This document shows positions 26,430-35,996 of a stretch of 64,000 bases of DNA, one piece after another; positions within the stretch are counted from its first letter, which is position 1, and each line of letters starts with the position of its first letter. Under the pieces are notes generated by a model. That model made no database searches. It had not been told where the DNA came from and worked only from the letters and a program-made list of their open reading frames with translations. Location: NCBI RefSeq assembly GCF_037039395.1, contig NZ_CP146242.1, positions 3,545,001 to 3,609,000 on the forward strand, written 5' to 3'. Made by a program: the position numbers and the translations under genes. Source of the stretch: Agrobacterium vitis. GTDB taxonomy: Bacteria; Pseudomonadota; Alphaproteobacteria; Rhizobiales; Rhizobiaceae.

Positions 26430-26709
26430 AACAAGCCGTACCGCCCGCCTGCAAATAGCCCTTGCCTTGCAGGGCATTTGGCCGCAAAGCAAATGCAATG
26501 TGACAGTTGCATTCTGACATGTCGAATGTACCCGGAACCGATGACCCGGAGGGACAGGGCAGGGTGCGGTTGGCCAAAATCTACCGCGAATCATTGCAAT
26601 TTGCGGTATTGTCACGGCACCCCGATTTGCCAGATCCGTTTTCGGGGATGCTGCAGTGGAAAACGGATCGTCCGCAAGGCGGGGAGCCTGCGGTTCAACG
26701 AGGTCTGAG

Positions 26710-27927
26710 ATGGAAGAGTTTCACAAAGTTCGGCGTCTGCCGCCCTATGTTTTCGAACAGGTCAACCGTTTGAAGGCAAGCGCGCGAGCCGGTGGCGCTG
26801 ATATCATCGATCTCGGCATGGGCAATCCCGATCTTCCGACTCCGCAGAACATTGTCGACAAGCTCTGCGAGGCCGTGCAGGACCCCCGCACCCATCGCTA
26901 TTCCTCGTCCAAGGGTATTCCGGGGCTGCGCCGGGCGCAGGCCGCCTATTATGCCCGCCGTTTCAATGTGAAGCTCAATCCTGAGACCCAGGTTGTCGCG
27001 ACGCTGGGATCGAAGGAAGGCTTTGCCAATATGGCGCAGGCGATCACCGCGCCGGGCGACGTTATCCTTTGCCCCGATCCGACCTACCCGATCCATGCGT
27101 TTGGCTTCCTGATGACCGGCGGTGTGATCCGTTCCATCCCGGTCGAGCCGGATGAAACCTTCTTCCCGCCGCTGGAGCGCGCGGTGCGCCACTCGATTCC
27201 CAAGCCCTTGGCGCTGATCATCAACTATCCGTCCAATCCAACGGCGCGGGTCGCCTCGCTGGATTTCTACAAGGACGTGATTGCCTTTGCCAAGAAGCAT
27301 GAATTGATCGTGCTTTCGGATCTCGCCTATTCGGAAATCTATTTCGATGGCAATCCACCGCCATCGGTATTGGAAGTTCCAGGCGCCATGGATGTCGCGG
27401 TGGAGTTCACCTCGATGTCAAAGACCTTTTCCATGCCCGGCTGGCGCATGGGCTTTGCCGTCGGCAATGAGCGGCTGATCAGTGCATTGGCCCGGGTGAA
27501 ATCCTACCTGGATTACGGTGCGTTCACGCCGATCCAGGTGGCCGCAACCCATGCGCTGAATGGCGATGGCACGGATGTTGCCGAAGTGCGTAATATCTAC
27601 AAGCGCCGCCGCGACGTGCTGGTCGAAAGCTTCGGCAAGGCCGGTTTCGAAGTGCCGCCACCGGCGGCCACGATGTTTGCCTGGGCAAAAATTCCGGAAA
27701 AATTCCGCCATCTCGGCTCGCTGGAATTTTCCAAGCTGCTGGTGGAAAAGGCCGATATGGCTGTGGCGCCAGGCATTGGCTTTGGCGAGCAGGGCGATGA
27801 TTATGTCCGCATCGCGCTGGTTGAAAACGAGCATCGTATCCGCCAGGCCGCCCGCAATCTGAAGCGGTTCCTGTCGACGGCGGATGACACGCTGCACAAT
27901 GTCGTATCGCTCAACGCGCATCGTTGA
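26710..27927 (+). CDS. Class I aminotransferase, AlaC/LL-DAP aminotransferase-like
   Basis: The 405-residue PLP enzyme starts with EEFHKVRRLPPYVF and has a DLGMGNPDLPTP nucleotide-like segment, INYPSNPTA, SDLAYSEIYFDG and the Schiff-base lysine in SMSKTFSMPGWRMGF. This arrangement fits the AlaC (glutamate-pyruvate) and LL-diaminopimelate aminotransferase branch; specificity between these cannot be read. ATG 26710 has GGTCTGAG upstream and matches the family start. hom follows 72 bases downstream in the same orientation, consistent with amino-acid metabolism. Confidence 0.87.
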   Translation: MEEFHKVRRLPPYVFEQVNRLKASARAGGADIIDLGMGNPDLPTPQNIVDKLCEAVQDPRTHRYSSSKGIPGLRRAQAAYYARRFNVKLNPETQVVATLGSKEGFANMAQAITAPGDVILCPDPTYPIHAFGFLMTGGVIRSIPVEPDETFFPPLERAVRHSIPKPLALIINYPSNPTARVASLDFYKDVIAFAKKHELIVLSDLAYSEIYFDGNPPPSVLEVPGAMDVAVEFTSMSKTFSMPGWRMGFAVGNERLISALARVKSYLDYGAFTPIQVAATHALNGDGTDVAEVRNIYKRRRDVLVESFGKAGFEVPPPAATMFAWAKIPEKFRHLGSLEFSKLLVEKADMAVAPGIGFGEQGDDYVRIALVENEHRIRQAARNLKRFLSTADDTLHNVVSLNAHR

Positions 27928-27999
27928 GAATTTCATATCGGAGCGGCCCATTCGTGGCCGCTCTTTTCCGAATATTGAAAAGCATATCAGGATTATCTC

Positions 28000-29322
28000 A
28001 TGGCTGATGCCCTTAAGATCGGCATTGCGGGTCTCGGAACCGTTGGTGCGTCGCTGGCGCGTATTTTGCAAACCCGCACACAAGCGCTTACCGTGGCCTG
28101 CGGACGGCCGATCGCCATTTCGGCGGTCTCGGCACGCGACAAGACCCGTGATCGCGGCGTGGATCTTACCGGTATCACCTGGTTCGACAGCCCGGTCGAG
28201 ATGGCTGAAAAGGCCGATATCGACGTGTTTGTCGAGCTGATTGGCGGTGCGGAAGGACCAGCCGAACATTCCGTTCGCGCGGCCCTCGGTCGCGGCGTGC
28301 ATGTGGTGACTGCAAACAAGGCGCTGCTGGCCCGCCACGGTGTGGAACTGGCCAAGCTAGCGGAAGAAAAGGGCCTTTTGATCAACTATGAAGCTGCTGT
28401 CGCTGGCGGTATCCCGGTTATCAAGACGCTGCGCGAATCGCTGACCGGCAATGACTTTTCGCGGATCTACGGCATCATGAACGGTACCTGCAATTACATC
28501 CTGACCCGGATGGAAAAGGAGGGCCTGAGCTTTGCCGATTGCCTGGCTGAAGCCCAGCGTCTCGGCTATGCCGAGGCCGATCCGACCTTCGATATCGAGG
28601 GCAATGACACTGCGCATAAGCTGTCGATCCTGACGACGCTGGCCTTCGGCAGCCAAATTGCCGCTGACGAGATCTATCTTGAAGGCATCAGCAATATTTC
28701 CATCGACGACATCAACGCCGCCCGCGATCTCGGCTACCGAATCAAGCTGCTCGGCGTGGCGCAAAAGACCGCCACCGGCATTGAGCAGCGCGTCCATCCG
28801 ACCATGGTGCCACTCGATTCGGTGATTGCCCAGGTCGATGGCGTGACAAATGCGGTTGCGCTGGAATCCGATATTCTCGGCGAATTGCTGATGGTCGGCC
28901 CCGGCGCCGGTGGCAATGCCACGGCATCCGCCGTGCTGGGTGACATTACCGACATCGCCAAAAGCCGCCCCGGCGCGCAGATGGTTCCGGTTCTGGGCCG
29001 CCCCGCGCATCTGCTTGAACCCTATGTTCAGGCTGAGATGACCCGGCATGAAGGCGGCTATTTCATCCGCCTGACCGTGGTCGACCGCACCGGCGTTTTC
29101 GCCAGCATTGCGACGCAGATGGCGAAAAATAACATTTCGCTCGAATCGATTGTCCAGCACTCGCAGACGTCGTCTGACGCCGACCAAACCAAGACAATCA
29201 TCCTCGTCACCCATGCTACATTGGAAAAATCCGTGCGCCAGGCCGTTGCCGCCATCAAGGAGGAAGGCTATCTGCTGGGTGAGCCGCAAGTGATCCGCAT
29301 CGAGCGGCCGAAAACAGCTTAG
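28000..29322 (+). CDS. hom: Homoserine dehydrogenase
   Basis: The 440-residue enzyme reduces aspartate semialdehyde to homoserine in threonine and methionine synthesis. It has an N-terminal NAD(P) motif GIAGLGTVGASLA, a catalytic domain with GIMNGTCNYILTRME and EADPTFDIEGNDTAHK, and a C-terminal ACT domain (YFIRLTVVDRTGVFASIATQ) for feedback control. Length is typical of the monofunctional type. It lies between an aminotransferase gene and recJ, all in one direction. Confidence 0.96.
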   Translation: MADALKIGIAGLGTVGASLARILQTRTQALTVACGRPIAISAVSARDKTRDRGVDLTGITWFDSPVEMAEKADIDVFVELIGGAEGPAEHSVRAALGRGVHVVTANKALLARHGVELAKLAEEKGLLINYEAAVAGGIPVIKTLRESLTGNDFSRIYGIMNGTCNYILTRMEKEGLSFADCLAEAQRLGYAEADPTFDIEGNDTAHKLSILTTLAFGSQIAADEIYLEGISNISIDDINAARDLGYRIKLLGVAQKTATGIEQRVHPTMVPLDSVIAQVDGVTNAVALESDILGELLMVGPGAGGNATASAVLGDITDIAKSRPGAQMVPVLGRPAHLLEPYVQAEMTRHEGGYFIRLTVVDRTGVFASIATQMAKNNISLESIVQHSQTSSDADQTKTIILVTHATLEKSVRQAVAAIKEEGYLLGEPQVIRIERPKTA

Positions 29323-29362
29323 CTCCAGACCGTGGAGCGGCGATAACCGAGTTGCTTCCTCT

Positions 29363-31165
29363 ATGCTTGAACCCGCCGACCCGATCGAACGCGCCTTTTT
29401 GAATGTCGAGACCTCGGTCAGCGGTCAGCGCTGGGTGTCTCGCCTGGATCAGGCCGGGTTGAACAGATCGCTGGCGATTGCCCAGGTGCATGGCATTCCC
29501 GATCTGGTGGCGCGGGTTCTGGCCGGGCGGGGCGTGCCGGTTGCCGATGCGCAAGCCTTTCTCGATCCGACCATTCGCGACCTGATGCCCGACCCTTCCA
29601 GCCTGACCGATGGCGATAAAGCCGCGGACCGGCTGGTGGCGGCAATCATGCGCTCTGAACGCGTGGCGATTTTTGGCGATTATGATGTCGATGGTGCTGC
29701 CTCGTCGGCGCTTTTGTGGCGGTTTCTCGCGCATTTTGGCATTGAAGCCGAAATCTATATCCCCGACCGGATTTTCGAAGGCTATGGCCCGAATGCCGCT
29801 GCCATCGGTCAGTTGATCGAGCGCGGCGCGCAATTGATCGTCACGGTGGATTGCGGCTCGACAAGCCACGATGCCCTGGAGGAGGCAAGACGCCGAGGCG
29901 TGGATGTGGTGGTGATCGACCATCACCAGATGGGCCAGGATTTGCCCGCCTGTCTGGCATTGGTCAATCCTAACAGGAGCGACGATCTGTCAGGGCAGGG
30001 CCATCTCTGCGCGGCGGGCGTGGTGTTCATGGTGTTGGTCGGCACGTTGCGCAAGCTGCGTGAAGCTGGTCACGGTGCTGCGCGCTCGCTCGATCTGCTG
30101 GCCTGGCTGGATCTGGTGGCGCTGGCGACGGTCTGCGATGTCGTGCCGCTGAAGGGGCTGAACCGCGCCTATGTGGTGAAGGGCCTTATTGCCGCCCGCC
30201 ATCAGCAGAATGCCGGTCTCGCATCCCTTCTGAAGATCGCCGGGATTGGCGGCCCGGTAACACCCTATCATTTTGGTTTTCTGGTTGGACCACGAATCAA
30301 TGCCGGTGGCCGGATCGGCGATGCGGCGCTTGGCAGCCGGTTGCTGACGCTGGACGATGCTGCCGAGGCCGAAGAAATTGCCGCTCAATTGGATGATCTG
30401 AACCGTCAACGTCAGGCGATGGAAGCGCAGATGCTGGCCGAGGCGGAAGCCGAGGCCATGGCCGAATATGGTACCGGCGAGCGCGCCGCCGTGATCCTCA
30501 CCGCACGGGAAGGCTGGCATCCTGGCATCGTCGGACTGCTGGCAGCCCGGCTGAAAGAGCGGTTCCAGCGGCCTGCCTTTGCCATTGCCTTCGACGGATC
30601 GGGCAAAGGGACTGGCTCCGGCCGGTCCATCGCCGGTTTTGACATGGGCAAGATGGTGCGTGCGGCGGTGGACAATGGCCTGCTGGTCAAGGGCGGCGGC
30701 CACGCCATGGCCGCAGGGCTGACGGTGGATCGCGGCAATCTCGGCAAGGTGCGGGCGTTTTTTGATGAACAGGCGCAGGAAAAGGTCATGGCGCTTTCCG
30801 CCGTCAGGGCCTTGAAGATCGACGGTGCGGTTGGCGCATCCGGTGCGACGCTTGCGTTGATCGACCTCCTGGAAACAGCTGGCCCCTATGGCTCCGGCCA
30901 TTCCCAACCGATCTTCGCCATCCCGGCCCACCGCATTCGCGATTCTCGGCTGATTGGCACCAGCCACGTCAAGGTCACGCTGGAAGCGCCGGATGGCAGC
31001 CGAATCGACGGCATTGCATTTCGTGCCAAGGAAACGCCGCTCGGTGATCTCCTGCTTGGCCGCCGAGGCGACGCCGTGCATGTCGCCGGCTGTCTTGGCG
31101 CCGAACTCTGGCAAGGCACACGCCGTATACAAATCCGTATTCTAGATGCTGCACCGGCGTTTTAA
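29363..31165 (+). CDS. recJ: Single-stranded-DNA-specific exonuclease RecJ
   Basis: The 600-residue 5'-3' exonuclease has the DHH-family motifs: GDYDVDGAASSALL, VTVDCGSTS, VVIDHHQMG and the DHHA1-like GGGHAMAAGLTV. RecJ acts in recombination, base excision and mismatch repair. The start ATG 29363 is followed by an N-terminus of usual length. It sits 40 bases after hom, and three tRNA-Glu genes follow on the opposite strand. No frame disturbance is visible. Confidence 0.95.
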   Translation: MLEPADPIERAFLNVETSVSGQRWVSRLDQAGLNRSLAIAQVHGIPDLVARVLAGRGVPVADAQAFLDPTIRDLMPDPSSLTDGDKAADRLVAAIMRSERVAIFGDYDVDGAASSALLWRFLAHFGIEAEIYIPDRIFEGYGPNAAAIGQLIERGAQLIVTVDCGSTSHDALEEARRRGVDVVVIDHHQMGQDLPACLALVNPNRSDDLSGQGHLCAAGVVFMVLVGTLRKLREAGHGAARSLDLLAWLDLVALATVCDVVPLKGLNRAYVVKGLIAARHQQNAGLASLLKIAGIGGPVTPYHFGFLVGPRINAGGRIGDAALGSRLLTLDDAAEAEEIAAQLDDLNRQRQAMEAQMLAEAEAEAMAEYGTGERAAVILTAREGWHPGIVGLLAARLKERFQRPAFAIAFDGSGKGTGSGRSIAGFDMGKMVRAAVDNGLLVKGGGHAMAAGLTVDRGNLGKVRAFFDEQAQEKVMALSAVRALKIDGAVGASGATLALIDLLETAGPYGSGHSQPIFAIPAHRIRDSRLIGTSHVKVTLEAPDGSRIDGIAFRAKETPLGDLLLGRRGDAVHVAGCLGAELWQGTRRIQIRILDAAPAF

Positions 31166-31268
31166 GCGCGGCGAAAAACGCCACGGCACAGCACTTCGAT
31201 GAGCCTGAGAATACAAAGGGCACTCTGGGCTTGGCAACGGTATAAACATCAATATGGGGATGGTTCAG

Positions 31269-31343
31269 TGGCACGCCCTAGGGGAGTCGAACCCCTCTTT
31301 TCAGAATGAAAATCTGACGTCCTAACCGATAGACGAAGGGCGC
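31269..31343 (-). tRNA. tRNA-Glu (anticodon UUC), copy 1
   Basis: The cloverleaf is readable: acceptor GCGCCCT/AGGGCGT with encoded CCA, anticodon stem TCAGA/TCTGA enclosing the loop TTTTCAT (anticodon TTC), and a GGTTCGACTCC T-loop region. It is identical to the other two copies at 31.5 and 31.8 kb. Confidence 0.97.
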
Positions 31344-31520
31344 GTGCTGTGGGGCTGCTTATAGGCAGACGGATGATTCATGGCAAGCGAAAAAATGAGC
31401 TTTTTCCGTAGGCTCAGTGATTTTTTTCATGCGATCTATCAACTGGCTGACCTTAGGTCAGCACAGGCTTTTCCGCTTCAATAAGCAGGATGTAGAAACA
31501 AGTTTTCCGGGGAAACGCAG

Positions 31521-31595
31521 TGGCACGCCCTAGGGGAGTCGAACCCCTCTTTTCAGAATGAAAATCTGACGTCCTAACCGATAGACGAAGGGCGC
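31521..31595 (-). tRNA. tRNA-Glu (anticodon UUC), copy 2
   Basis: Same 75-base gene with encoded CCA as copy 1. The spacer to copy 1 is 177 bases and contains a perfect GCTGACC-TTA-GGTCAGC palindrome (31446-31462). Confidence 0.97.
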
Positions 31596-31809
31596 GTGTT
31601 GCGTGCGGCTCTCTTAGTGCGAACCGACTGGAGCTGCAAGCGAATTTTTCAGCTTTACCGCCGATTTTTCCTCAGCCTGTGGAGAACCGCGAATGCAGGG
31701 CAGCCTTACTTTGAACGGGTACCGTAATGTGCGGTGGTCGAATCAGCACATTTCAATCGTTGTCGTTGAAACGATCGTTATTTTGCAAATATGTTGGAGA
31801 GTGAAGCAG

Positions 31810-31884
31810 TGGCACGCCCTAGGGGAGTCGAACCCCTCTTTTCAGAATGAAAATCTGACGTCCTAACCGATAGACGAAGGGCGC
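31810..31884 (-). tRNA. tRNA-Glu (anticodon UUC), copy 3
   Basis: Same 75-base gene as copies 1 and 2, separated from copy 2 by 214 bases. It is the most upstream copy in the direction of transcription. Confidence 0.97.
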
Positions 31885-31986
31885 GTGCTGTGGCGCCCTT
31901 ATAATCACGTGTTTGGAGGCTGGCAAGCACTGAAATCCAAAATTTTACGGAAAAATGACAGCCCGAAAAACGAGCCAGTCAGCCCG

Positions 31987-32913
31987 TCATTTGCGTATTT
32001 TGGCGAGGAATTTCTTGATGAAACTGTCCTTCGTCATGCCCTGAGCCCCAGGCGCGCCCTCGATTTTTTCCATCTCTGTCACGCCAGCTGAATTGGCCAT
32101 GCCAGGTGCTGCGGTCGGCAGGCTCGTCTGCAACTGCGCTGGTACCGGTGACATCTGTTGTTGTGGCATCGTTGTCTGTTGCGCCTTTGGCGCCGTACGA
32201 ACCTTCTTCGGATCTGGTGCGAGACCTGCGAGAATTTCCGCTTTTGAGGCCGGGCGTTGTTTAACAACTTCAGGGGCCGGGGTAGGGGCGACCACAGGCT
32301 CTATCGGTTGATTGGCCTGCATCTGAGGTTGTGTTTGTGACTGTTCCAGCGGCTTTTGCACGCTGTAAACGCTGTTAACCGTGGCCTGGAACGGACGAAC
32401 AGGCATGTTCGGCGGCACAATGCTATTGGCTGGGCTATTGGCCGATGCAGCGCCGTCATCTGATGGATGGGACGCGGAATAAAGCCCGGATGAGTTTGGC
32501 GATGCCGTCGCCTCCGGTCTGGACTGGTTCATCGCCACAACCTGTTCGGCTGAGGGCCCGGAGGAGAGATTGGCGCTGCCATCGGCTCCGGCAGCACCAG
32601 ACACCGTTCCTGGCTTACGATGGCCAGTATTGACGAGGGGGTCGCGGTATAAGCCACCCTTATTGGGCTGCGGCGACACACTGGCTGGTTGCGCAGTCGT
32701 TTCCACGACATCCGCGTCGCCAATCGCGCCTTGTTCCACGATGGGAGGTGGGGTTTTCGTGGTGGCGCAGCCCGCCAGCAGGGCAAGGGAGAAAACGGCG
32801 GCAATGCTTGTAGACGCTGGGCTTCTTGACGCTGGCTTGCCATTAGCACCCTTCGAAAGACTAGGATTGGCAGTCCACGGGCTTTGGCCGAACAGACGGT
32901 TTGGGGACATCAT
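31987..32913 (-). CDS. Proline/glutamine-rich putative lipoprotein
   Basis: The 308-residue product has a basic N-terminus, a hydrophobic stretch and a lipobox (LALLAGCATT, cysteine near residue 48). The rest is low-complexity, rich in Pro, Ala, Gln and Ser, and probably unstructured. A short C-terminal helix (MTKDSFIKKFLAKIRK) ends it. The family is unknown. ATG 32913 is chosen because AAGGAG lies seven bases upstream; the frame stays open further but without start signals. Confidence 0.7.
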   Translation of the reverse strand: MMSPNRLFGQSPWTANPSLSKGANGKPASRSPASTSIAAVFSLALLAGCATTKTPPPIVEQGAIGDADVVETTAQPASVSPQPNKGGLYRDPLVNTGHRKPGTVSGAAGADGSANLSSGPSAEQVVAMNQSRPEATASPNSSGLYSASHPSDDGAASANSPANSIVPPNMPVRPFQATVNSVYSVQKPLEQSQTQPQMQANQPIEPVVAPTPAPEVVKQRPASKAEILAGLAPDPKKVRTAPKAQQTTMPQQQMSPVPAQLQTSLPTAAPGMANSAGVTEMEKIEGAPGAQGMTKDSFIKKFLAKIRK

Positions 32914-33073
32914 GTCGCTCTCCTTGACGAGACCGCCCGGACCTATCGATGGTGGGCACTGTCTATGGTTGGAGCGACCGTGACACAATGAGCTTGCGTC
33001 AGGCATGATGCCGCCGCGAAACGGCGGCATCTTAAATGAATATGTCACACGCGAAGACGTTCGATGGGTAAGG

Positions 33074-33514
33074 CTACCAGGCGCCGGTATTGGGCATGGA
33101 GAGCCAAGGCTCTGACGGTGCCAATGCGCCGTTTTTCTGAAGGATTTCGATGGAAATACCGTCTGGAGAGCGCACAAAAGCCATATGGCCATCGCGGGGT
33201 GGGCGGTTGATCGTCACGCCATTATCCATCAGCTTCTGGCAAATGGCGTAGATGTCATCCACTTCATAGGCAAGATGGCCGAAATTGCGCCCACCGGCAT
33301 AGTCTTCAGCATCCCAATTATAAGTCAGCTCGAGGCAGGGGGCCATATCCTGGCTAGCCTTGGCCTTGTCTTCGTCGGCGGCGAGGAAGATCAGCGTGAA
33401 ACGGCCCTTTTCATTGTCGATTCGGCGAACTTCGCTCATGCCGAACAATTCGCAATAGAATTTCAGGGAGGCATCGACATCCTTGACCCTGACCATTGTG
33501 TGAAGATAGCGCAT
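33074..33514 (-). CDS. gloA: Lactoylglutathione lyase (glyoxalase I)
   Basis: The 146-residue VOC enzyme isomerises the methylglyoxal-glutathione hemithioacetal to S-lactoylglutathione. Typical features are HTMVRVKDVDASLKFYCELF at the N-terminus, ELTYNWDAEDYAGGRNFGHL, and the glutamate of ISIEILQK as metal ligand. Length fits the E. coli-type single-domain enzyme. It lies about 160 bases upstream of the lipoprotein gene on the same strand and may share a transcript with it. Confidence 0.93.
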   Translation of the reverse strand: MRYLHTMVRVKDVDASLKFYCELFGMSEVRRIDNEKGRFTLIFLAADEDKAKASQDMAPCLELTYNWDAEDYAGGRNFGHLAYEVDDIYAICQKLMDNGVTINRPPRDGHMAFVRSPDGISIEILQKNGALAPSEPWLSMPNTGAW

Positions 33515-33733
33515 TTTGAAATTCTCCCTGTTGCATGCCGCATATGTCGCCTGTGGGCGACGGCTTCAAGCATTGTCATGACCGTGCCTGAAAAAAATGA
33601 CATCATGAGAGAAAATGACCGGTCTGAAGAAAATTGACTGAATAGACAAAGGGTGAAGCGGGAAATCTGCACTCGTCAGTTTCGAACAAGCTCCAGGCGC
33701 GAAAAAGCAGATGCGAATAACTGAAACTAGGGC

Positions 33734-33762
33734 TTGCGCAACAGTATTAACAAAATGTTAAT
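33734..33762 (+). promoter_or_regulatory. Putative promoter with palindrome ahead of the cold-shock gene
   Basis: TTGCGC (33734-33739), 17 bases, then GTTAAT (33757-33762) form a sigma-70-like pair. ATTAACA-AAA-TGTTAAT (33746-33762) is a perfect inverted repeat covering the -10, so repressor binding is plausible. Nothing else is recognisable in the gap 33515-33822. Confidence 0.4.
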
Positions 33763-33822
33763 CTAGCCTTCGGGAATCAGTAAGCGTTATCCATGTTTGG
33801 CGTGTCGAGGGGCGGTTTAGAG

Positions 33823-34401
33823 ATGGCGGATAGAATTTCAGCGAAAGAATTCGTGGAATTCAGCGGGCTCTCGGAAGAGCCCCTGGATCTTGTCGAAATC
33901 ACCGGCGTGGTGAAATGGTTCGACGTTGCCAAGGGTTTTGGCTTTATCGTACCGGATAATGGCATGCAGGACGTCTTGCTTCATGTGACCTGCCTGCGCC
34001 GGGACGGGTACCAGACGATCCTGGAAGGAACGCGGATCGTCGCCCTAATCCATAAGCGCGACCGGGGCTATCAGGCCTTCCGAGTTCTGTCGATGGATCA
34101 ATCGACGGCAACACACCCTTCACAAATGCCGCCTGTGCGGACCCATGTTCAGGTGACGCCATCGAGCGGGTTGGAGCGGGTTCTGGTCAAGTGGTTCAAT
34201 CGCACCAAAGGCTTCGGCTTCCTGACGCGAGGCGAGGGCACCGAGGACATTTTCGTTCACATGGAAACGCTGCGTCGATTTGGCTTGACAGAATTGCGGC
34301 CCGGACAGACAGTACTGGTGCGCTTCGGCAATGGCGACAAAGGCCTGATGGCGGCAGAAATTCACCCGGATAACCCTGCGCCGCATGTCATGGCGCATTG
34401 A
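33823..34401 (+). CDS. Double cold-shock-domain protein
   Basis: The 192-residue protein contains two cold-shock domains. The first includes GVVKWFDVAKGFGFIV near residue 27 and the second VLVKWFNRTKGFGFLT near 125; RNP-1-like KGFGFI/L motifs are intact and RNP-2 is represented by DVLLHV and DIFVHM. Such proteins bind single-stranded RNA or DNA. The two-domain form is known from rhizobia. ATG 33823 is preferred for its GAGGGG upstream, but 33793 remains possible. The spacer between domains is low in complexity. Confidence 0.85.
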   Translation: MADRISAKEFVEFSGLSEEPLDLVEITGVVKWFDVAKGFGFIVPDNGMQDVLLHVTCLRRDGYQTILEGTRIVALIHKRDRGYQAFRVLSMDQSTATHPSQMPPVRTHVQVTPSSGLERVLVKWFNRTKGFGFLTRGEGTEDIFVHMETLRRFGLTELRPGQTVLVRFGNGDKGLMAAEIHPDNPAPHVMAH

Positions 34402-34426
34402 TTGTCCCGTATTGTGAGTGACGGGA

Positions 34427-34894
34427 ATGCTGGTTTTTTCTAGAAGCGCCTTTTGGGCGCTTTTTTTCTATATTGCACTCACACTATCTCCGGCCCTGGC
34501 TGAGCAATTTCTCAAAGGGCCAGCCGTCATTCAGACACTGGCCGGTCAGCAGATTCGTCTCAAGATGGAATACGCGATCTCCGTTGCACAACGGGAGCAG
34601 GGCCTGATGGGCCGCACCAAACTTGGCCCGAATGACGGCATGGTTTTCGATTTTGGCGATAGCCGCAATGTGGTGATGTGGATGAAAAACACGCCTTTGC
34701 CGCTGGATATGCTGTTTATCGATGAAAAAGGCGTGGTGACCGGTGTTGCAGCGCGCACAAAACCCTATTCTGAAGATTTGATACCTTCGCCTGGTCCCGT
34801 ACGCTATGTGATTGAGCTGAATGGCGGACGGGCACAGGCGCTTGGGATCGTTCCTGGCAGCATGGTTGTGCAGGGTATTGCACCCCCTTCATAA
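34427..34894 (+). CDS. DUF192 protein with signal peptide
   Basis: The 155-residue precursor has a hydrophobic signal segment (FWALFFYIALTLSPALAEQ) and a DUF192 domain: AQREQGLMGRTKL, GMVFDFGDSRNVVMWMKNT, and LPLDMLFID. The function of DUF192 is unknown; the protein should be periplasmic. Start codons GTG 34418 and ATG 34427 are both plausible, with a weak ribosome-binding site. It begins 26 bases after the cold-shock gene and may share its transcript. A tRNA-Pro gene follows about 100 bases downstream. Confidence 0.8.
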   Translation: MLVFSRSAFWALFFYIALTLSPALAEQFLKGPAVIQTLAGQQIRLKMEYAISVAQREQGLMGRTKLGPNDGMVFDFGDSRNVVMWMKNTPLPLDMLFIDEKGVVTGVAARTKPYSEDLIPSPGPVRYVIELNGGRAQALGIVPGSMVVQGIAPPS

Positions 34895-34990
34895 CGCTGC
34901 GAACAAAATCATGGAAAAGACGGTTTTTTTTGAGTTTTTCCTGTTGCGATTAAAGAGTGAACCGTGTATCTCCCCATCATTCGGCGGTCA

Positions 34991-35067
<77 letters not shown>

Positions 35068-35152
35068 TTCTTCCGGCGAATCCTTTCGCTGGAAGATGAC
35101 GGCGAGGAAGGGAAGAGATATAGTCTCTTCGTTTTCATGAGGAATCGGAATT

Positions 35153-35458
35153 ATGTCCGCTAAGATCTACCGTCCTGCAAAAACAGCCATGCAATCCGGA
35201 AAAGCCAAGACCCATCTTTGGGTTCTGGAGTTCGATGCATCCGAACCACGGACAATCGACCCGATGATGGGCTATACCAGCTCTGGCGATATGCTCCAGC
35301 AGGTCAAGCTGACGTTTGAAACCCAGGAATTGGCCGAGGCCTATGCCCAGCGCAATGGCATCGATTACCGCGTCATCCCGCCAAAGGAACCGCGCCGCCA
35401 GTCGGTTTCATACACAGACAATTTCCGCTTCAGCCGCCTCCAGCCCTGGACGCATTAA
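35153..35458 (+). CDS. ETC complex I subunit, NDUFS4-like
   Basis: The 101-residue soluble protein matches the ETC complex I subunit family (NDUFS4/18 kDa), an accessory subunit of respiratory NADH dehydrogenase found in mitochondria and alphaproteobacteria. Motifs include AKIYRPAKTAMQSG, WVLEFD, LTFETQELAEAYAQRNG and the final NFRFSRLQPWTH. It is separate from any nuo cluster here and sits between two tRNA genes. Start ATG 35153 follows a GAGGAA box. Confidence 0.9.
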   Translation: MSAKIYRPAKTAMQSGKAKTHLWVLEFDASEPRTIDPMMGYTSSGDMLQQVKLTFETQELAEAYAQRNGIDYRVIPPKEPRRQSVSYTDNFRFSRLQPWTH

Positions 35459-35503
35459 TCCCAACTGCTCTGCTGCCCCTGGCCCATCATACGGGCCAAC
35501 CCC

Positions 35504-35580
<77 letters not shown>

Positions 35581-35756
35581 ATCCTCCAGTATTTCCTCAT
35601 AATTGTTTGAAATATATTGATGCTTTGAGTTTGGCATACCGCCCAACATATAGCGCGTTTTTGAGATGTGGATTTTTGGAATGCCCAAGTGTCGCGTCCT
35701 CAAAAGCACAAATGATATCCCGATGTTTGGAAAATTTGGTTTGATGCGCTGCTTGA

Positions 35757-35996
35757 TCAGTCTGGCATCAAGTCCGAGATCTGTCCGTGCGATACCAGCA
35801 AGCGTGGGTTCGTCATGCTGCCATTTTCCTCATCGATTGTGACCGCGTATGCGGCAACGCCAATGTAGCGAGTGGCCATCGCACCAGCAATTTTCTCTGC
35901 TGAAGCCACGCTTGATGCTTGGCGCATATCACCCGGCACAATGCCGGCGCGGTTCTTTTTAAACTGCACGACAATAATTTTTTCAGCGTCAGACAT
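35757..35996 (-). CDS. Hypothetical 79-residue protein
   Basis: The short acidic-to-neutral product begins MSDAEKIIVVQFKKNRAG and ends with a SHGQISDLMPD tail. It has no membrane segment or signal peptide, and I recognise no family. ATG 35996 has GAGAGGG about 9 bases upstream, supporting a real gene. Neighbours are tRNA-Arg and another tiny gene, so there is no functional context. Confidence 0.55.
   Translation of the reverse strand: MSDAEKIIVVQFKKNRAGIVPGDMRQASSVASAEKIAGAMATRYIGVAAYAVTIDEENGSMTNPRLLVSHGQISDLMPD

Noticed and set aside
31269..31884. CRISPR-like direct repeats
   Set aside because: The three 75-base repeats are full tRNA-Glu genes with cloverleaf pairing and encoded CCA.
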